From assembly GCF_900090315.1 (NCBI RefSeq), contig NZ_FMHZ01000002.1, forward strand, positions 4,372,501 through 4,436,500: a stretch of DNA of 64,000 nt, in the 5' to 3' direction. Of the stretch, positions 45,389-54,824 are shown piece by piece. This stretch comes from Micromonospora citrea (lineage in GTDB: Bacteria; Actinomycetota; Actinomycetes; Mycobacteriales; Micromonosporaceae). The first letter of the stretch is position 1, and the number at the start of each line of letters is the position of its first letter. The position numbers were made by a program, and so were the translations under genes. A model generated the notes under the pieces. The model was not told the DNA's origin, ran no database searches, and worked only from the letters and a program-made list of their open reading frames with translations.

Positions 45389-45793
45389 ATGAGCTCTCGT
45401 GTTCGGGTCGTCGTCGCCAAGCCGGGCCTGGACGGCCACGACCGTGGCGCCAAGGTCGTCGCGCGTGCCCTCCGGGACGCCGGTATGGAGGTCATCTACA
45501 CCGGCCTGCACCAGACCCCGGAGCAGATCGTGGAGACCGCGATCCAGGAGGACGCCGACGCGGTCGGGCTCTCCGTGCTGTCCGGGGCCCACATGACGCT
45601 GTTCCGGCGGGTGGTGGAACTGCTCGGCGAGCGGGACGCCCGCGACATCGTCGTCTTCGGCGGCGGCATCATTCCCGACGCCGACATCCCCGAGCTCCAG
45701 AGGCTCGGCGTCGCCAAGATCTTCACGCCGGGGGCCACCACCGCGTCGATCGTGGAGTGGGTGCGGGAGAACGTCGCCCAGCCGGTCGCCTGA
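45389..45793 (+). CDS. icmB: Cobalamin-binding small subunit of an acyl-CoA mutase (IcmB-like)
   Basis: A 134-residue stand-alone B12-binding domain. [21 protein letters not shown] contains DGHDRG, whose His ligates cobalt (DxHxxG). [14 protein letters not shown] and [16 protein letters not shown] form the nucleotide-tail pocket. The sequence closely resembles Streptomyces IcmB, the small subunit of isobutyryl-CoA mutase, including [11 protein letters not shown] and [15 protein letters not shown]. The large subunit IcmA is not in the window. IcmB interconverts n-butyryl- and isobutyryl-CoA with IcmA; a subunit of another mutase cannot be excluded. The location before sucCD matches Streptomyces. 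Confidence 0.9.
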   Translation: MSSRVRVVVAKPGLDGHDRGAKVVARALRDAGMEVIYTGLHQTPEQIVETAIQEDADAVGLSVLSGAHMTLFRRVVELLGERDARDIVVFGGGIIPDADIPELQRLGVAKIFTPGATTASIVEWVRENVAQPVA

Positions 45794-45831
45794 CCCGCCG
45801 TCGTGCCCGGCGGCTGTCCCCGGGCACGGGG

Positions 45832-45868
45832 GAGGGGCCGGACGCACCCCTCACACGTCCGGCCCCTC
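45832..45868 (+). terminator. Terminator of icmB
   Basis: A 13-bp perfect stem (45832-45844 and 45856-45868) with an 11-base loop, followed by TA, 39 bp after the stop. Confidence 0.75.
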
Positions 45869-46089
45869 TATGCACGATGCCCCGCCGCCACCCCTCGACC
45901 GACAGGGCATCGGCCGTTTCCCGCCGTCGCGCTGCATCAGCGCTCCGACACCTGACTCAACGACGCCCCCAATCAGGGGTTACGCGGCCCGGACAACATC
46001 GCCCGGACGGCTGACGTCGGGGCGGAAGTCGCGGAAAGGCCGCGCGACGACGCCGGTTGTGCATTACCGCACACCGCGCACCCGTCCGG

Positions 46090-46117
46090 TTGCCGCCGGT
46101 GTCCGCCTCGCTAGGCT
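46090..46117 (+). promoter_or_regulatory. Candidate sucCD promoter
   Basis: TTGCCG (46090-46095), 16 bp, TAGGCT (46112-46117), giving a start near 46124 and a leader of about 98 bases before the sucC GTG. The 428-bp gap 45794-46221 otherwise holds only the icmB terminator. Confidence 0.45.
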
Positions 46118-46221
46118 GCGCCCAATGGCCTGTTTCAACTTCTGACAGGCGTCAAACTGTTTTCCATAACGCTGGTGGCGGCGCGACGGCGCGCCGCGGA
46201 GACGGGACGGGACGCGCAAAC

Positions 46222-47400
46222 GTGGACCTGTACGAGTACCAGGGGCGGGACCTGTTCGAGCGGCACGGTTTGCCCGTGCTCGCCGGCGGCGTCGCCACGA
46301 CCCCGGAGGAGGCCCGCGCGATCGCCGAACGCCTCGGCGGTCGGGTGGTCGTCAAGGCGCAGGTGAAGGTCGGCGGCCGGGGCAAGGCCGGCGGCGTGAA
46401 GCTGGCCGAGGGCGCGGAGGAGACGGTGGCCCGCGCCACCGACATCCTCGGCATGGACATCAAGGGTCACACCGTCCACAAGGTCATGATCACCGTGACC
46501 GCGGACGTGGCCGAGGAGTACTACTTCTCCTACCTGCTCGACCGGGCGAACCGCACCTTCCTCTGCATCGCCAGCGTCGCCGGCGGTATGGACATCGAGC
46601 AGGTCGCCGCCGACACCCCGGAGAAGGTCGTCAAGGCCCCGATCGACGCCAACACCGGCGTCGACGAGGCGAAGGCGCGCGAGATCGTCGCCGCCGCCGG
46701 CTTCCCGGCCGAGGTCGCCGACCAGGTCGTCGAGGCCGCCGTGGGCCTGTGGAAGGCCTTCGTCGCCGAGGACGCGACGCTGGTCGAGGTGAACCCGCTG
46801 GCCAAGACCGGCGAGGGCAAGCTGCTGCTGCTCGACGCCAAGGTCACCCTGGACGAGAACGCCGGGTTCCGGCACCCGGACCACGAGGCGCTGGTCGACC
46901 AGGCCGCCGTGGACCCGCTGGAGCAGGCCGCCAAGGAGAAGGACCTCAACTACGTCAAGCTCGACGGCGAGGTCGGCATCATCGGCAACGGCGCCGGCCT
47001 GGTCATGTCGACCCTCGACGTGGTCGCGTACGCCGGCGAGCGGCACGGCGGCGTCAAGCCGGCCAACTTCCTCGACATCGGCGGCGGCGCGAGCGCCGCG
47101 GTGATGGCGAACGGGCTGGAGATCGTCCTCTCCGACCCGTCGGTGAAGAGCGTCTTCGTCAACGTCTTCGGCGGCATCACCGCCTGCGACGAGGTCGCCA
47201 ACGGCATCGTGCAGGCGCTGGCCCTGCTCGAGCAGCGCGGCGAGAAGGTCACCAAGCCGCTGGTCGTCCGCCTCGACGGCAACAACGCCGAGGCCGGTCG
47301 GGCGATCCTCGACGGCGCGAACAACCCGCTGGTGCAGCGGGTCGACACGATGGACGGCGCGGCCGAGCGGGCCGCCGAGCTGGCGGCTGCGGGGGTCTGA
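46222..47400 (+). CDS. sucC: Succinate-CoA ligase (ADP-forming) beta subunit
   Basis: A 392-residue ATP-grasp subunit of the TCA-cycle enzyme interconverting succinyl-CoA and succinate with NDP phosphorylation. It starts [37 protein letters not shown] is the nucleotide-grasp region; VEVNPLAKT and [11 protein letters not shown] bind metal; and FLDIGGGAS with [13 protein letters not shown] lies in the C-terminal ligase domain that binds succinate and phosphate. The GTG at 46222 is chosen because it gives this canonical N-terminus; upstream frame is non-coding in character. sucD follows after 2 bp. Confidence 0.97.
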   Translation: MDLYEYQGRDLFERHGLPVLAGGVATTPEEARAIAERLGGRVVVKAQVKVGGRGKAGGVKLAEGAEETVARATDILGMDIKGHTVHKVMITVTADVAEEYYFSYLLDRANRTFLCIASVAGGMDIEQVAADTPEKVVKAPIDANTGVDEAKAREIVAAAGFPAEVADQVVEAAVGLWKAFVAEDATLVEVNPLAKTGEGKLLLLDAKVTLDENAGFRHPDHEALVDQAAVDPLEQAAKEKDLNYVKLDGEVGIIGNGAGLVMSTLDVVAYAGERHGGVKPANFLDIGGGASAAVMANGLEIVLSDPSVKSVFVNVFGGITACDEVANGIVQALALLEQRGEKVTKPLVVRLDGNNAEAGRAILDGANNPLVQRVDTMDGAAERAAELAAAGV

Positions 47401-47402
47401 CA

Positions 47403-48290
47403 ATGGCTATCTGGCTGACCAAGGACTCGAAGGTCATCGTCCAGGGGATGACCGGTTCCGAGGGTTCCAAGCACACCCGGCGGATGCTCGCCGCGGGCAC
47501 CAACGTCGTCGGCGGCGTCAACCCGCGCAAGGCGGGCCAGACGGTCGACTTCGACGGCACCGAGCTGCCGGTCTTCGCCAGCGTCGCCGACGCGATGGCG
47601 CAGACCGGCGCGGACGTGACCGTGATCTTCGTACCGCCGCAGTTCACCAAGGGCGCGGTCGTCGAGGCGATCGACGCCGGGATCGACCTGGCCGTGGTGA
47701 TCACCGAGGGCGTGCCGGTGCACGACACCGCCGCGTTCTGGGCGTACAACGTCGCCAAGGGCGAGCGCACCCGGATCATCGGGCCGAACTGCCCGGGCAT
47801 CGCCTCGCCGGGCGCCTCCAACGCCGGCATCATCCCGGCCGACATCACCGGCTCCGGCCGCATCGGCCTGGTCAGCAAGAGCGGCACGCTGACCTACCAG
47901 ATGATGTACGAGCTGCGGGACATCGGCTTCTCGACCTGCGTCGGCATCGGCGGCGACCCGATCATCGGCACCACCCACATCGACGCGCTCGCCGCGTTCG
48001 AGGCCGACCCGGACACCGACGCGATCGTCATGATCGGTGAGATCGGCGGCGACGCCGAGGAGCGGGCCGCCGAGTTCATCAAGGCGAACGTGACCAAGCC
48101 GGTGGTCGGCTACATCGCCGGCTTCACCGCGCCCCCCGGCAAGACCATGGGGCACGCCGGCGCGATCATCTCCGGCTCCGCCGGCACGGCCGAGGCCAAG
48201 AAGAGCGCGCTGGAGGCCGTCGGCGTCAAGGTCGGCAAGACCCCGACCGAGACCGCCAAGCTGATGCGGGAGATCATGTCCGCGGGCTGA
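47403..48290 (+). CDS. sucD: Succinate-CoA ligase alpha subunit
   Basis: A 295-residue subunit with a CoA-binding Rossmann domain ([19 protein letters not shown]) and a ligase domain. The phospho-acceptor histidine is in [13 protein letters not shown] (near residue 251). [25 protein letters not shown] and [15 protein letters not shown] are family blocks. It is coupled to sucC (2-bp gap) and followed by a strong terminator. Confidence 0.98.
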   Translation: MAIWLTKDSKVIVQGMTGSEGSKHTRRMLAAGTNVVGGVNPRKAGQTVDFDGTELPVFASVADAMAQTGADVTVIFVPPQFTKGAVVEAIDAGIDLAVVITEGVPVHDTAAFWAYNVAKGERTRIIGPNCPGIASPGASNAGIIPADITGSGRIGLVSKSGTLTYQMMYELRDIGFSTCVGIGGDPIIGTTHIDALAAFEADPDTDAIVMIGEIGGDAEERAAEFIKANVTKPVVGYIAGFTAPPGKTMGHAGAIISGSAGTAEAKKSALEAVGVKVGKTPTETAKLMREIMSAG

Positions 48291-48308
48291 CCGCCGCTGA
48301 CGTACGAC

Positions 48309-48340
48309 CGGAGGGCCGACCGTTCGCGGTCGGCCCTCCG
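48309..48340. terminator. Terminator after sucD
   Basis: A 14-bp perfect stem CGGAGGGCCGACCG (48309-48322) closed by a stable TTCG tetraloop, between sucD and the convergent small membrane-protein gene. Confidence 0.87.
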
Positions 48341-48357
48341 TCGTCGTGCGGCGGACC

Positions 48358-48621
48358 TCAGTCGTTGTAGACGGGGTAGTTGCCGCCGGCCCAGAGGAAC
48401 CCGCTGCCGATGATGTTGAGCACGCCGAACACGATCGCCAGCCAGCCGAGCACCGGCGACCTGCCGGAGCGCTTGGCGTCCCGGATCGACAGGTAGCCGA
48501 AGACGATTCCCAGGATGCCGCAGCAGAGCAGGCCGAGGACGATGCCGAGCACCCCCCACAGCGTGGTGCGGTCCTGGCCGGCCGCGGGTGGCGGCGGGGG
48601 CGGTGGGTACGGAGCGTTCAC
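48358..48621 (-). CDS. Small DUF4190-like membrane protein
   Basis: An 87-residue protein: a short poly-proline N-terminus, a first membrane helix (TLWGVLGIVLGLLCCGILGIVFGYLSI in part), a basic linker DAKRSGRSP, and a second helix (VLGWLAIVFGVLNIIGSGFLW). This two-helix layout with a cytoplasmic Pro-rich head is the DUF4190 type, which is common in actinomycetes with unknown role. A larger protein with the same C-terminal layout is encoded at 50.3 kb. Confidence 0.8.
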   Translation of the reverse strand: MNAPYPPPPPPPAAGQDRTTLWGVLGIVLGLLCCGILGIVFGYLSIRDAKRSGRSPVLGWLAIVFGVLNIIGSGFLWAGGNYPVYND

Positions 48622-48777
48622 GGCTTCCCTCCGGGCGTCGGTGCCGCGACTTCGGTCGCGTCCCTGGGCCGAGGCTAGACCGGATCGGAGGCGGGAGACG
48701 GTGGATCACGGAACTCGCCGCCGCTACGGGGCGGTATCGGACTGCCGCCGGGCGCGCGGCATGCCAGAGTAGACGCG

Positions 48778-50070
48778 ATGTCCTCCGTCACCCCTGATCA
48801 GCCGAGCCGTCCCGGCGTCGAGCCCGGTCCCGACGCCCGGCCGGACGCGCCCGCCGGGCGGGGCAGGCGGGTGCCCGCGCAGCGCGGCGGTGAGCCGCCC
48901 CGCAGCCGCGCCCCGCTCGCCGTCGCCGCCGGGGTCGCCGCCGGATGGGCGGCGCTCACCTCGTGGCTGCCGGTCGTGGTCGTGCTCTGGCTGTTCCAGC
49001 TCAGCGAGGACGCCGCCTCCGTGCCGGGCGCGCTGCGCGCCGGCCTGGCCGGCTGGCTGCTCGGGCACGGCGTCCCGCTGGAGACCGGCGCCGGCCCGCT
49101 CGGGCTGGCCCCGCTGGCGCTGACCGCGTTGGTGATCTGGCGGTTGACCCGGGCGGGCGTGCACACCAGCCGGGCGATCGGCGCGCGCGGCGGGCGGTCC
49201 CCCCGGCAGGCGCTCGTCGCCGCCGGCGCGGTCGGCCTCGCGTACGCGCTGCTCGGGATGCTCGCCGCGGTGCTGGCCGGCGCGGGCGGTCCGGGGGCGT
49301 CGCCGGTCCGCGCCGGGGCCACCTGCGCGGTGCTGGGCACGCTCGGCGCGCTGATCGGCTCGGCCCGCACCACCGGCGTCGCCGGCCTGCTCGCCGCGCG
49401 CTGCCCGGAGCCGCTGCGCGACGGGATCCGCACCGGGCTGGTCGCCGGCCTGCTGCTGCTCGCCGCGGGCGGCGGAGCGGCGGGGCTCGCCGTGGCCACC
49501 GGGGGCGGGGACGCCGCCGACCTGATCGGGGCCTACCGCACCGGGGTCGCCGGTCAGGCCGGGATCACCCTGGTCAGCCTCGCCTACGCGCCCAACGCCA
49601 CCATCTGGTCGACGAGCTACCTGCTCGGCCCGGGTTTCGCCGTGGGCACCGACACGGCGGTCCGCACCAGCGAGGTCTCCGTCGGCGCGCTGCCGGCCGT
49701 GCCGCTGCTGGCGGGCCTGCCGCGCGGCCCGGTCGACGGGGTCGGCGCCGGCCTGCTCGCGGTGCCGGTCCTCGCCGGGATGGCCGCGGGCTGGCTGCTG
49801 GCCCGGCGGCTGCTCCGGCTCGCCGCCGACGACCGGGCACCGCTGCGCTGGGGCCCGCTGCTCGGGCCGGCGGCGCTCGCCGGTCCGGTGGCCGGCCTGC
49901 TGCTGGGCGCCGCCGCCGCCTCCTCCACCGGGCCGCTCGGCGGCGGCCGGCTCGCCGAGATGGGCCCCGTCGCGTGGCAGGTGGCCGGGGTGGCGACCGC
50001 CGTGATCGCGGTCGGCGCGCTGCTGGGCGCCGCCGCGACCCGGCTGCTCGCCCGCCCCGCGTCCCGCTGA
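48778..50070 (+). CDS. DUF6350 family polytopic membrane protein
   Basis: A 430-residue integral membrane protein with about 10 hydrophobic helices after a ~45-residue soluble N-terminus. It is very Ala/Gly/Leu-rich. Helix-loop landmarks are LFQLSEDAASVPGALRAGLAGWLLGHG and YAPNATIWSTSYLLGPGFAVG, typical of the actinobacterial DUF6350 family encoded next to purN/purH. Transport or cell-wall roles have not been established. The ATG at 48778 has no Shine-Dalgarno; CAGAGT or TAGACG just before it could be a -10 of a leaderless transcript. Confidence 0.82.
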   Translation: MSSVTPDQPSRPGVEPGPDARPDAPAGRGRRVPAQRGGEPPRSRAPLAVAAGVAAGWAALTSWLPVVVVLWLFQLSEDAASVPGALRAGLAGWLLGHGVPLETGAGPLGLAPLALTALVIWRLTRAGVHTSRAIGARGGRSPRQALVAAGAVGLAYALLGMLAAVLAGAGGPGASPVRAGATCAVLGTLGALIGSARTTGVAGLLAARCPEPLRDGIRTGLVAGLLLLAAGGGAAGLAVATGGGDAADLIGAYRTGVAGQAGITLVSLAYAPNATIWSTSYLLGPGFAVGTDTAVRTSEVSVGALPAVPLLAGLPRGPVDGVGAGLLAVPVLAGMAAGWLLARRLLRLAADDRAPLRWGPLLGPAALAGPVAGLLLGAAAASSTGPLGGGRLAEMGPVAWQVAGVATAVIAVGALLGAAATRLLARPASR

Positions 50071-50254
50071 CCTCGGCCTGCCGCCCCGCTTGTTGCCGCC
50101 GCGCGCCTTGCTGGTCTCGGCCGCCGCGCTTGACGCCGGCCTTCGCCCCGCCGCGCGCCTCGCTTGACGCCGGCCTTCGCCCCGCCGCGCGCCGTCGACC
50201 GGCTCGCTCCTCCGATACGCCGCGCTGTCGGCCGGCTCGTCCCTGGCGGTACGC

Positions 50255-50291
50255 CGAAGGGGCGCCCCGGACGAGCCGGGACGCCCCTTCG
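50255..50291. terminator. Hairpin terminator before the DUF4190 repeat protein stop
   Basis: A 16-bp stem with one mismatch (50255-50270 and 50276-50291), loop ACGAG. It can serve the minus-strand gene ending at 50303 and, in the other direction, the DUF6350 gene. The gap 50071-50254 has short GC-rich direct repeats (CGCCGGCCTTCGCCCCGCC twice). Confidence 0.7.
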
Positions 50292-50302
50292 CGCGGTGCC
50301 GG

Positions 50303-50962
50303 TCAGGGCTGGTAGGCGATCCCGAAGATCAGCAGGACGATCTGGAGCAGGCCCAGCGCGGCGCCGATGCCGCCACAGATCAGGCCGGCCAGGGCCTGGC
50401 CCTGGTTGTCGGCCAGCCCCTGCGCCGCCTTCTGCCTGCCCATCCAGCCGGTCACCAGCGCGCCGATGCCCAGCGGAATGCCGAGGTAGCAGCAGACCAT
50501 CGGGATCGAGACGATGCCGAGGATCATCGACACCAGGCCGAGGGTGTTCTGCTGCTGGCCCGGCCCCTTACCCGCGAAGCCGGCGTTCGGGTACATGGGC
50601 GGCGGGTACGCCTGCTGGCCGTACGGGTCCTGGTACGGCGGCTGGCCGTAGGGCTGCCCCGAGGTGGGCGGCTGGCCGTAGGGCTGGCCGGAGGTCGGCG
50701 GCTGGCCGTAGGGCTGCCCGGAGGTCGGCGGCTGGCCGTAGGGCTGGCCGGAGGTCGGCGGCTGGCCGTAGGGCTGGCCGGAGGTCGGCTGGCCGTAGGG
50801 GTTCTGGGGTGCGGCGTACGGGTCGTTCGGCTGCCCGGAGGTGGGCTGCTGACCGTACGGCGCCGCCGGCGGCGGAGCGTACGGGTCGTAGTGCGGCTGC
50901 GCGGCCGGATCCTGGTGCGGCTGCTGGCCGTAGGGATCCTGACCGGGGTAACCGGGCTGCAT
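50303..50962 (-). CDS. DUF4190-type membrane protein with Gly-Gln-Pro-Tyr repeat head
   Basis: A 219-residue protein. Residues 1-130 are a low-complexity cytoplasmic head rich in Pro, Gly, Gln and Tyr, with five to six copies of the 10-residue unit TSGQPYGQPP (about 55-105). Residues 135-219 have two or three membrane helices (LGLVSMILGIVSIPMVCCYLG; AGLICGGIGAALGLLQIVLLIFGI in part). SD GAGGAG precedes the ATG at 50962. Function is unknown; similar heads in other actinobacterial proteins serve as interaction or phase-separation platforms, which is inference only. Confidence 0.8.
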   Translation of the reverse strand: MQPGYPGQDPYGQQPHQDPAAQPHYDPYAPPPAAPYGQQPTSGQPNDPYAAPQNPYGQPTSGQPYGQPPTSGQPYGQPPTSGQPYGQPPTSGQPYGQPPTSGQPYGQPPYQDPYGQQAYPPPMYPNAGFAGKGPGQQQNTLGLVSMILGIVSIPMVCCYLGIPLGIGALVTGWMGRQKAAQGLADNQGQALAGLICGGIGAALGLLQIVLLIFGIAYQP

Positions 50963-50983
50963 GCGAACTCCTCGTCAGTTCTG

Positions 50984-51280
50984 TCAGTAGCTGCTGCTCG
51001 AGCTGCCGTCGACCATCCCGGCGAGGCCACCGAGCAGGCAGCACACCAGAACGATCACATACCAGCTGATGCCGACGATCAGCGCCCACTTGGACCACTT
51101 CTTCGACTCGGCGGCCGCGGCCTGGGCCCCGGCGTAGTCGCCCTGCTGGAGCAGCGGGTTCACCTTGGAGGCGTTGATGATGGCCGGGATCGCCAGCGGC
51201 CAGAAGAGGAAGATGGCGACGATCGACATCGTCATGTTGTTGTTGATCGGGGGCTGCTGCGGCTGGTATCCGGGCTGCAT
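50984..51280 (-). CDS. CD225/dispanin-like small membrane protein
   Basis: A 98-residue protein. It has a short Gln/Pro head ([15 protein letters not shown]), a first membrane stretch [25 protein letters not shown], a loop [22 protein letters not shown], and a second helix [22 protein letters not shown]. The pattern of helix, then '[17 protein letters not shown]', then helix matches bacterial CD225/dispanin proteins. GAGGAG lies about 10 bases before the ATG at 51280. It lies 21 bp upstream of the DUF4190 gene on the same strand, so they may be co-transcribed. Confidence 0.85.
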   Translation of the reverse strand: MQPGYQPQQPPINNNMTMSIVAIFLFWPLAIPAIINASKVNPLLQQGDYAGAQAAAAESKKWSKWALIVGISWYVIVLVCCLLGGLAGMVDGSSSSSY

Positions 51281-51450
51281 CTCGGCGTACTCCTCATTCC
51301 ACTCGACACCCCCGCGGGGCGTCGGATCACTGACGGGTGCGGGCCGGACGCGCGCCGGGCCCGAGCGACCGGCAGCGTACCTGGTCCGGGCCATTCGCGT
51401 CGTCGGTGAATGTCGCGCTGCCCAGCGAATGGACCCGCCGACCTGCCCGA

Positions 51451-51456
51451 TAAGGT
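51451..51456 (+). promoter_or_regulatory. Candidate -10 element for purN
   Basis: TAAGGT ends 6 bases before the purN GTG at 51463, with no Shine-Dalgarno, the spacing expected for a leaderless purN-purH mRNA. Confidence 0.45.
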
Positions 51457-51462
51457 TGCCGG

Positions 51463-52083
51463 GTGACCGAGCCCGCGTCCGTCGCCCGCATCGTCGTCCT
51501 CGTCTCCGGCTCCGGAAGCAACCTCCAGGCACTGCTCGACGCCTGCGCCGATCCGGCGTACGGCGCCCGGGTGGTCGCGGTCGGCGCCGACCGGGACGGC
51601 ATCGCCGGACTGGACCGGGCGGCCGCGGCGGGAGTGCCGACGTTCGTCGAGAGGGTCCCCGACCATCCCACCCGCGAGGACTGGGACGCGGCGCTGACCG
51701 CCCGCGTCGCCGAGCACCGGCCCGACCTGGTCGTCTCCGCCGGCTTCCTCAAGCTGGTCGGCCCGCGCTTCCTGGCCGCCTTCGGCGACCGCTACCTGAA
51801 CACGCACAACACGCTGCTGCCGGCGTTCCCCGGCATCCACGGCCCGCGCGACGCCCTCGCCTACGGCGTGAAGGTCACCGGGGCCACGCTCTTCTTCGTC
51901 GACGCCGGAATGGACACCGGCCCGATCGTCGCGCAGGTCGCCGTGCCGGTGCGCGACGACGACGACGTCGAGACGCTCACCGAGCGCATCAAGGAAGCCG
52001 AGCGGCGCCAGCTCGTCGAGCAGGTGGGCCGCCTGGTCCGCGAAGGTTGGACGATCACCGGAAGAAAGGTCACGGTCCCGTGA
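51463..52083 (+). CDS. purN: Phosphoribosylglycinamide formyltransferase
   Basis: A 206-residue GAR transformylase: transfers formyl from 10-formyl-THF to GAR, third step of purine synthesis. [18 protein letters not shown] is the phosphate-binding start. The catalytic Asn-His pair is in [14 protein letters not shown] and the Asp in [15 protein letters not shown]. Residues between, [18 protein letters not shown], are family-typical. The loop after the His reads NT rather than the common PS. Its stop overlaps the purH GTG (GTGA), so the two are translationally coupled. Confidence 0.97.
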   Translation: MTEPASVARIVVLVSGSGSNLQALLDACADPAYGARVVAVGADRDGIAGLDRAAAAGVPTFVERVPDHPTREDWDAALTARVAEHRPDLVVSAGFLKLVGPRFLAAFGDRYLNTHNTLLPAFPGIHGPRDALAYGVKVTGATLFFVDAGMDTGPIVAQVAVPVRDDDDVETLTERIKEAERRQLVEQVGRLVREGWTITGRKVTVP

Positions 52084-53651
52084 GTTCCACTCAGGACGAA
52101 CGTCGCCCGATCAGGCGGGCGCTGGTCAGCGTCTACGACAAGACGGGCCTGGTCGAGCTGGCCCGGGCGCTGCACGCGGCCGGGGTGGAGATCGTCTCGA
52201 CCGGCAGCACGGCGTCGACGATCGCCGGCGCCGGCGTGCCGGTGACCCCCGTGGAGACGGTGACCGGCTTTCCGGAGATCCTCGACGGCCGGGTCAAGAC
52301 GCTGCACCCGAAGGTGCACGGCGGGCTCCTCGCCGACCTGCGCAAGGATTCGCACGCCGCCCAGCTCGACGAGCACGGCATCGAGGGGATCGACCTGCTG
52401 GTGTCCAACCTCTACCCGTTCCAGGCCACCGTCGCCTCCGGGGCCGGCGTCGAGGAGTGCGTGGAGCAGATCGACATCGGCGGTCCCGCCATGGTCCGGG
52501 CCGCCGCCAAGAACCACGCCTCGGTCGCCGTGGTGACCGACCCGGCCGCGTACCCGGCCCTGCTCGCCGCGCTCGGCGAGGGCGGCTTCACCCTGTCCCA
52601 GCGCCGCGTGCTGGCGGCCCGCGCGTTCGCGGTCATCGCCGAGTACGACGTGGCGGTCGCCGAGTGGTGCGCCACCACGCTGGCCCCCGAGCAGGACGGC
52701 TGGCCGGGCTTCGCCGGGCTGTCGCTGCGCCGGCAGGCGGTGCTGCGCTATGGCGAGAACCCGCACCAGGCGGCGGCCCTCTACGCCGACCCGTCCCGCC
52801 CCGCCGGACTCGCCCAGGCCGAGCAGCTGCACGGCAAGGAGATGTCCTACAACAACTACGTCGACGCCGACGCCGCGTGGCGGGCGGCCAACGACTTCGC
52901 CGACCGGCCGGCGGTGGCGATCATCAAGCACGCCAACCCGTGCGGCATCGCGGTCGGCGCCGACGTGGCCGAGGCGCACCGCAAGGCGCACGCCTGCGAC
53001 CCGGTGTCCGCGTACGGCGGGGTGATCGCCGTCAACCGCCCGGTGAGCGTGGAGCTTGCCCGGCAGGTCTCGGAGATCTTCACCGAGGTGCTGGTGGCGC
53101 CCGGGTTCGACGAGGGCGCGGTGGAGGTCCTCCAGGGCAAGAAGAACATCCGGCTGCTGCGTGCGCCGGCCTTCGACCCGCTGCCGGCGGAGTGGCGGCA
53201 GGTCACCGGCGGCGTACTGGTGCAGATGGCCGACCGGGTCGACGCGGACGGCGACGACCCGGCCAACTGGCGACTGGCCACCGGCGAGGCGGCCGACGAG
53301 GAGACCCTGCGCGACCTGGCCTTCGCCTGGCGGGCCGTGCGCGCGGTGAAGAGCAACGCGATCCTGCTCGCCAAGGACGGCGCGACCGTCGGCGTCGGCA
53401 TGGGGCAGGTCAACCGGGTCGACTCGGCGCAGCTCGCGGTCAGCCGGGCCGGGGCGGAACGCGCCCGCGGCTCGGTCTGCGCCTCGGACGCGTTCTTCCC
53501 GTTCGCCGACGGCCCGAAGATCCTCATCGACGCCGGGGTGCGGGCCATCGTCCAGCCGGGCGGCTCGATCCGCGACGAGGAGGTGATCGCCGCCTGCAAG
53601 GAGGCCGGCGTCACCATGTACCTCACCGCCACCCGCCACTTCTTCCACTGA
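52080..53651 (+). CDS. purH: Bifunctional AICAR transformylase/IMP cyclohydrolase
   Basis: A 523-residue enzyme for the last two steps to IMP. The N-terminal IMP cyclohydrolase (MGS-like) domain has [27 protein letters not shown] and [18 protein letters not shown] [16 protein letters not shown]. The AICAR transformylase domain has [36 protein letters not shown] (the catalytic Lys-His) and AFFPFADG, ending [10 protein letters not shown] as in most PurH. GTG start at 52080 with GAAAGG upstream. It feeds IMP to the guaB and guaA products encoded earlier in the window. Confidence 0.98.
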   Translation: MSSTQDERRPIRRALVSVYDKTGLVELARALHAAGVEIVSTGSTASTIAGAGVPVTPVETVTGFPEILDGRVKTLHPKVHGGLLADLRKDSHAAQLDEHGIEGIDLLVSNLYPFQATVASGAGVEECVEQIDIGGPAMVRAAAKNHASVAVVTDPAAYPALLAALGEGGFTLSQRRVLAARAFAVIAEYDVAVAEWCATTLAPEQDGWPGFAGLSLRRQAVLRYGENPHQAAALYADPSRPAGLAQAEQLHGKEMSYNNYVDADAAWRAANDFADRPAVAIIKHANPCGIAVGADVAEAHRKAHACDPVSAYGGVIAVNRPVSVELARQVSEIFTEVLVAPGFDEGAVEVLQGKKNIRLLRAPAFDPLPAEWRQVTGGVLVQMADRVDADGDDPANWRLATGEAADEETLRDLAFAWRAVRAVKSNAILLAKDGATVGVGMGQVNRVDSAQLAVSRAGAERARGSVCASDAFFPFADGPKILIDAGVRAIVQPGGSIRDEEVIAACKEAGVTMYLTATRHFFH

Positions 53652-53684
53652 CCACCCCCCACCCCACCCGCCCCGACTCGTCGG

Positions 53685-53753
53685 CGATCTTGCAGTTTCT
53701 GCCCCGGAAAATCGGGCCGAACAGACAAAACGAGGGCAGAAAGTGCAAGATCG
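53685..53753. repeat. REP-like inverted repeat after purH
   Basis: 19-base arms (53685-53703 and 53735-53753) with one mismatch flank a 31-base centre. The arms read CGATCTTGCAGTTTCTGCC and the near-complement. It lies between convergent genes and may act as a terminator. From memory, the motif GTGCAAGATCG is dispersed in Micromonospora genomes; I could not verify this. Confidence 0.6.
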
Positions 53754-53793
53754 TGGGTGCGGGTGCGGGTGCGGGTGCGGGTGCGGGTGCGGG
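53754..53793. repeat. Hexanucleotide (GGGTGC)n microsatellite
   Basis: About six copies of GGGTGC directly after the inverted repeat and just before the stop of the minus-strand transporter ATPase gene. Prone to slippage. Confidence 0.85.
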
Positions 53794-53795
53794 AG

Positions 53796-54824
53796 TCAGG
53801 GGAGGGGGCGGAGTTCGGCGAAGTGGCAGGCCGAGGGGTGCGGGTCCGCCGCCCGGGGCACCGCGTGGGGCTCCTGGGTGGCGCAGACCTCCTGGGCCTT
53901 CCAGCAGCGGGTGCGGAAGTTGCAGCCGCTCGGCGGGTCGGCCGGGCTCGGCACGTCGCCGGTGAGCCGGATCATGGTGCGCCGGTCGCGGGCGTCCGGG
54001 TCCGGGACCGGCACCGCCGACAGCAGCGCCTGGGTGTACGGGTGGGTCGGCCGCTCGTAGATCTCGTCCTCGGTGCCGATCTCCGCGATCTTGCCGAGGT
54101 ACATCACCGCCACCCGGTCGGAGATGTGCCGGACCACCGACAGGTCGTGGGCGATGAAGATGTACGACAGGCCGAACTCGTCCTGTAGCTGCTCCAGCAG
54201 GTTGATCACCTGCGCCTGGATCGACACGTCGAGAGCGGAGACGGGTTCGTCGCAGATGATGATCTCGGGCCGCAGGGCGAGCGCCCGGGCGATGCCGATG
54301 CGCTGGCGCTGACCGCCGGAGAACTGGTGCGGGTACCGGTTGATGTGCTCCGGGTTCAGCCCCACCACGTCGAGCAGTTCCCGCACCCGGTGCCGCCGGC
54401 TGCCCTTCGGCGCCGCGTCCGGGTGGATCTCGAACGGCTCGCCGATGATGTCGCCGACCGTCATCCGCGGGTTCAGCGAGGTGTACGGGTCCTGCATCAC
54501 CATCTGCATGTTGCGCCGCAGTCGGCGCAGCTCGGCGCCGGAGGCGGAGAACAGATCCCGGCCCTCCAGGGTGGCCCGGCCGGCGGTCGGCGTCTCCAGC
54601 CGCATGAGCAGCCGGGCCAGGGTGGACTTGCCGCAGCCGGACTCGCCGACCACCCCGAGGGTCTCGCCCCGGCGCAGTTCGAAGCTGACCCCGTCGACGG
54701 CCTTCACCGCGCCGGTCTGCTTCTGCAACAGCACGCCCTGGCGGATCGGGAAGTGCTTGACGAGGTTGTCGACGGCGAGGACCGTTTCGCCCCGGACCTT
54801 GGTCGGGCTAGCGGGCGCTGTCAT
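53796..54824 (-). CDS. Peptide ABC transporter ATP-binding protein, OppF-like (system 2)
   Basis: A 342-residue ATPase very close to the system 1 OppF-like protein. Walker A is [12 protein letters not shown], the signature is [13 protein letters not shown], Walker B is [14 protein letters not shown], the switch is FIAHDLSVV, and the C-terminal cysteine cluster is [14 protein letters not shown]. The ATG at 54824 is 6 bases from AGGAGG; a GTG at 54827 is too close. It overlaps the OppD gene by 17 bp. Last gene of the second transporter operon. Confidence 0.95.
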   Translation of the reverse strand: MTAPASPTKVRGETVLAVDNLVKHFPIRQGVLLQKQTGAVKAVDGVSFELRRGETLGVVGESGCGKSTLARLLMRLETPTAGRATLEGRDLFSASGAELRRLRRNMQMVMQDPYTSLNPRMTVGDIIGEPFEIHPDAAPKGSRRHRVRELLDVVGLNPEHINRYPHQFSGGQRQRIGIARALALRPEIIICDEPVSALDVSIQAQVINLLEQLQDEFGLSYIFIAHDLSVVRHISDRVAVMYLGKIAEIGTEDEIYERPTHPYTQALLSAVPVPDPDARDRRTMIRLTGDVPSPADPPSGCNFRTRCWKAQEVCATQEPHAVPRAADPHPSACHFAELRPLP

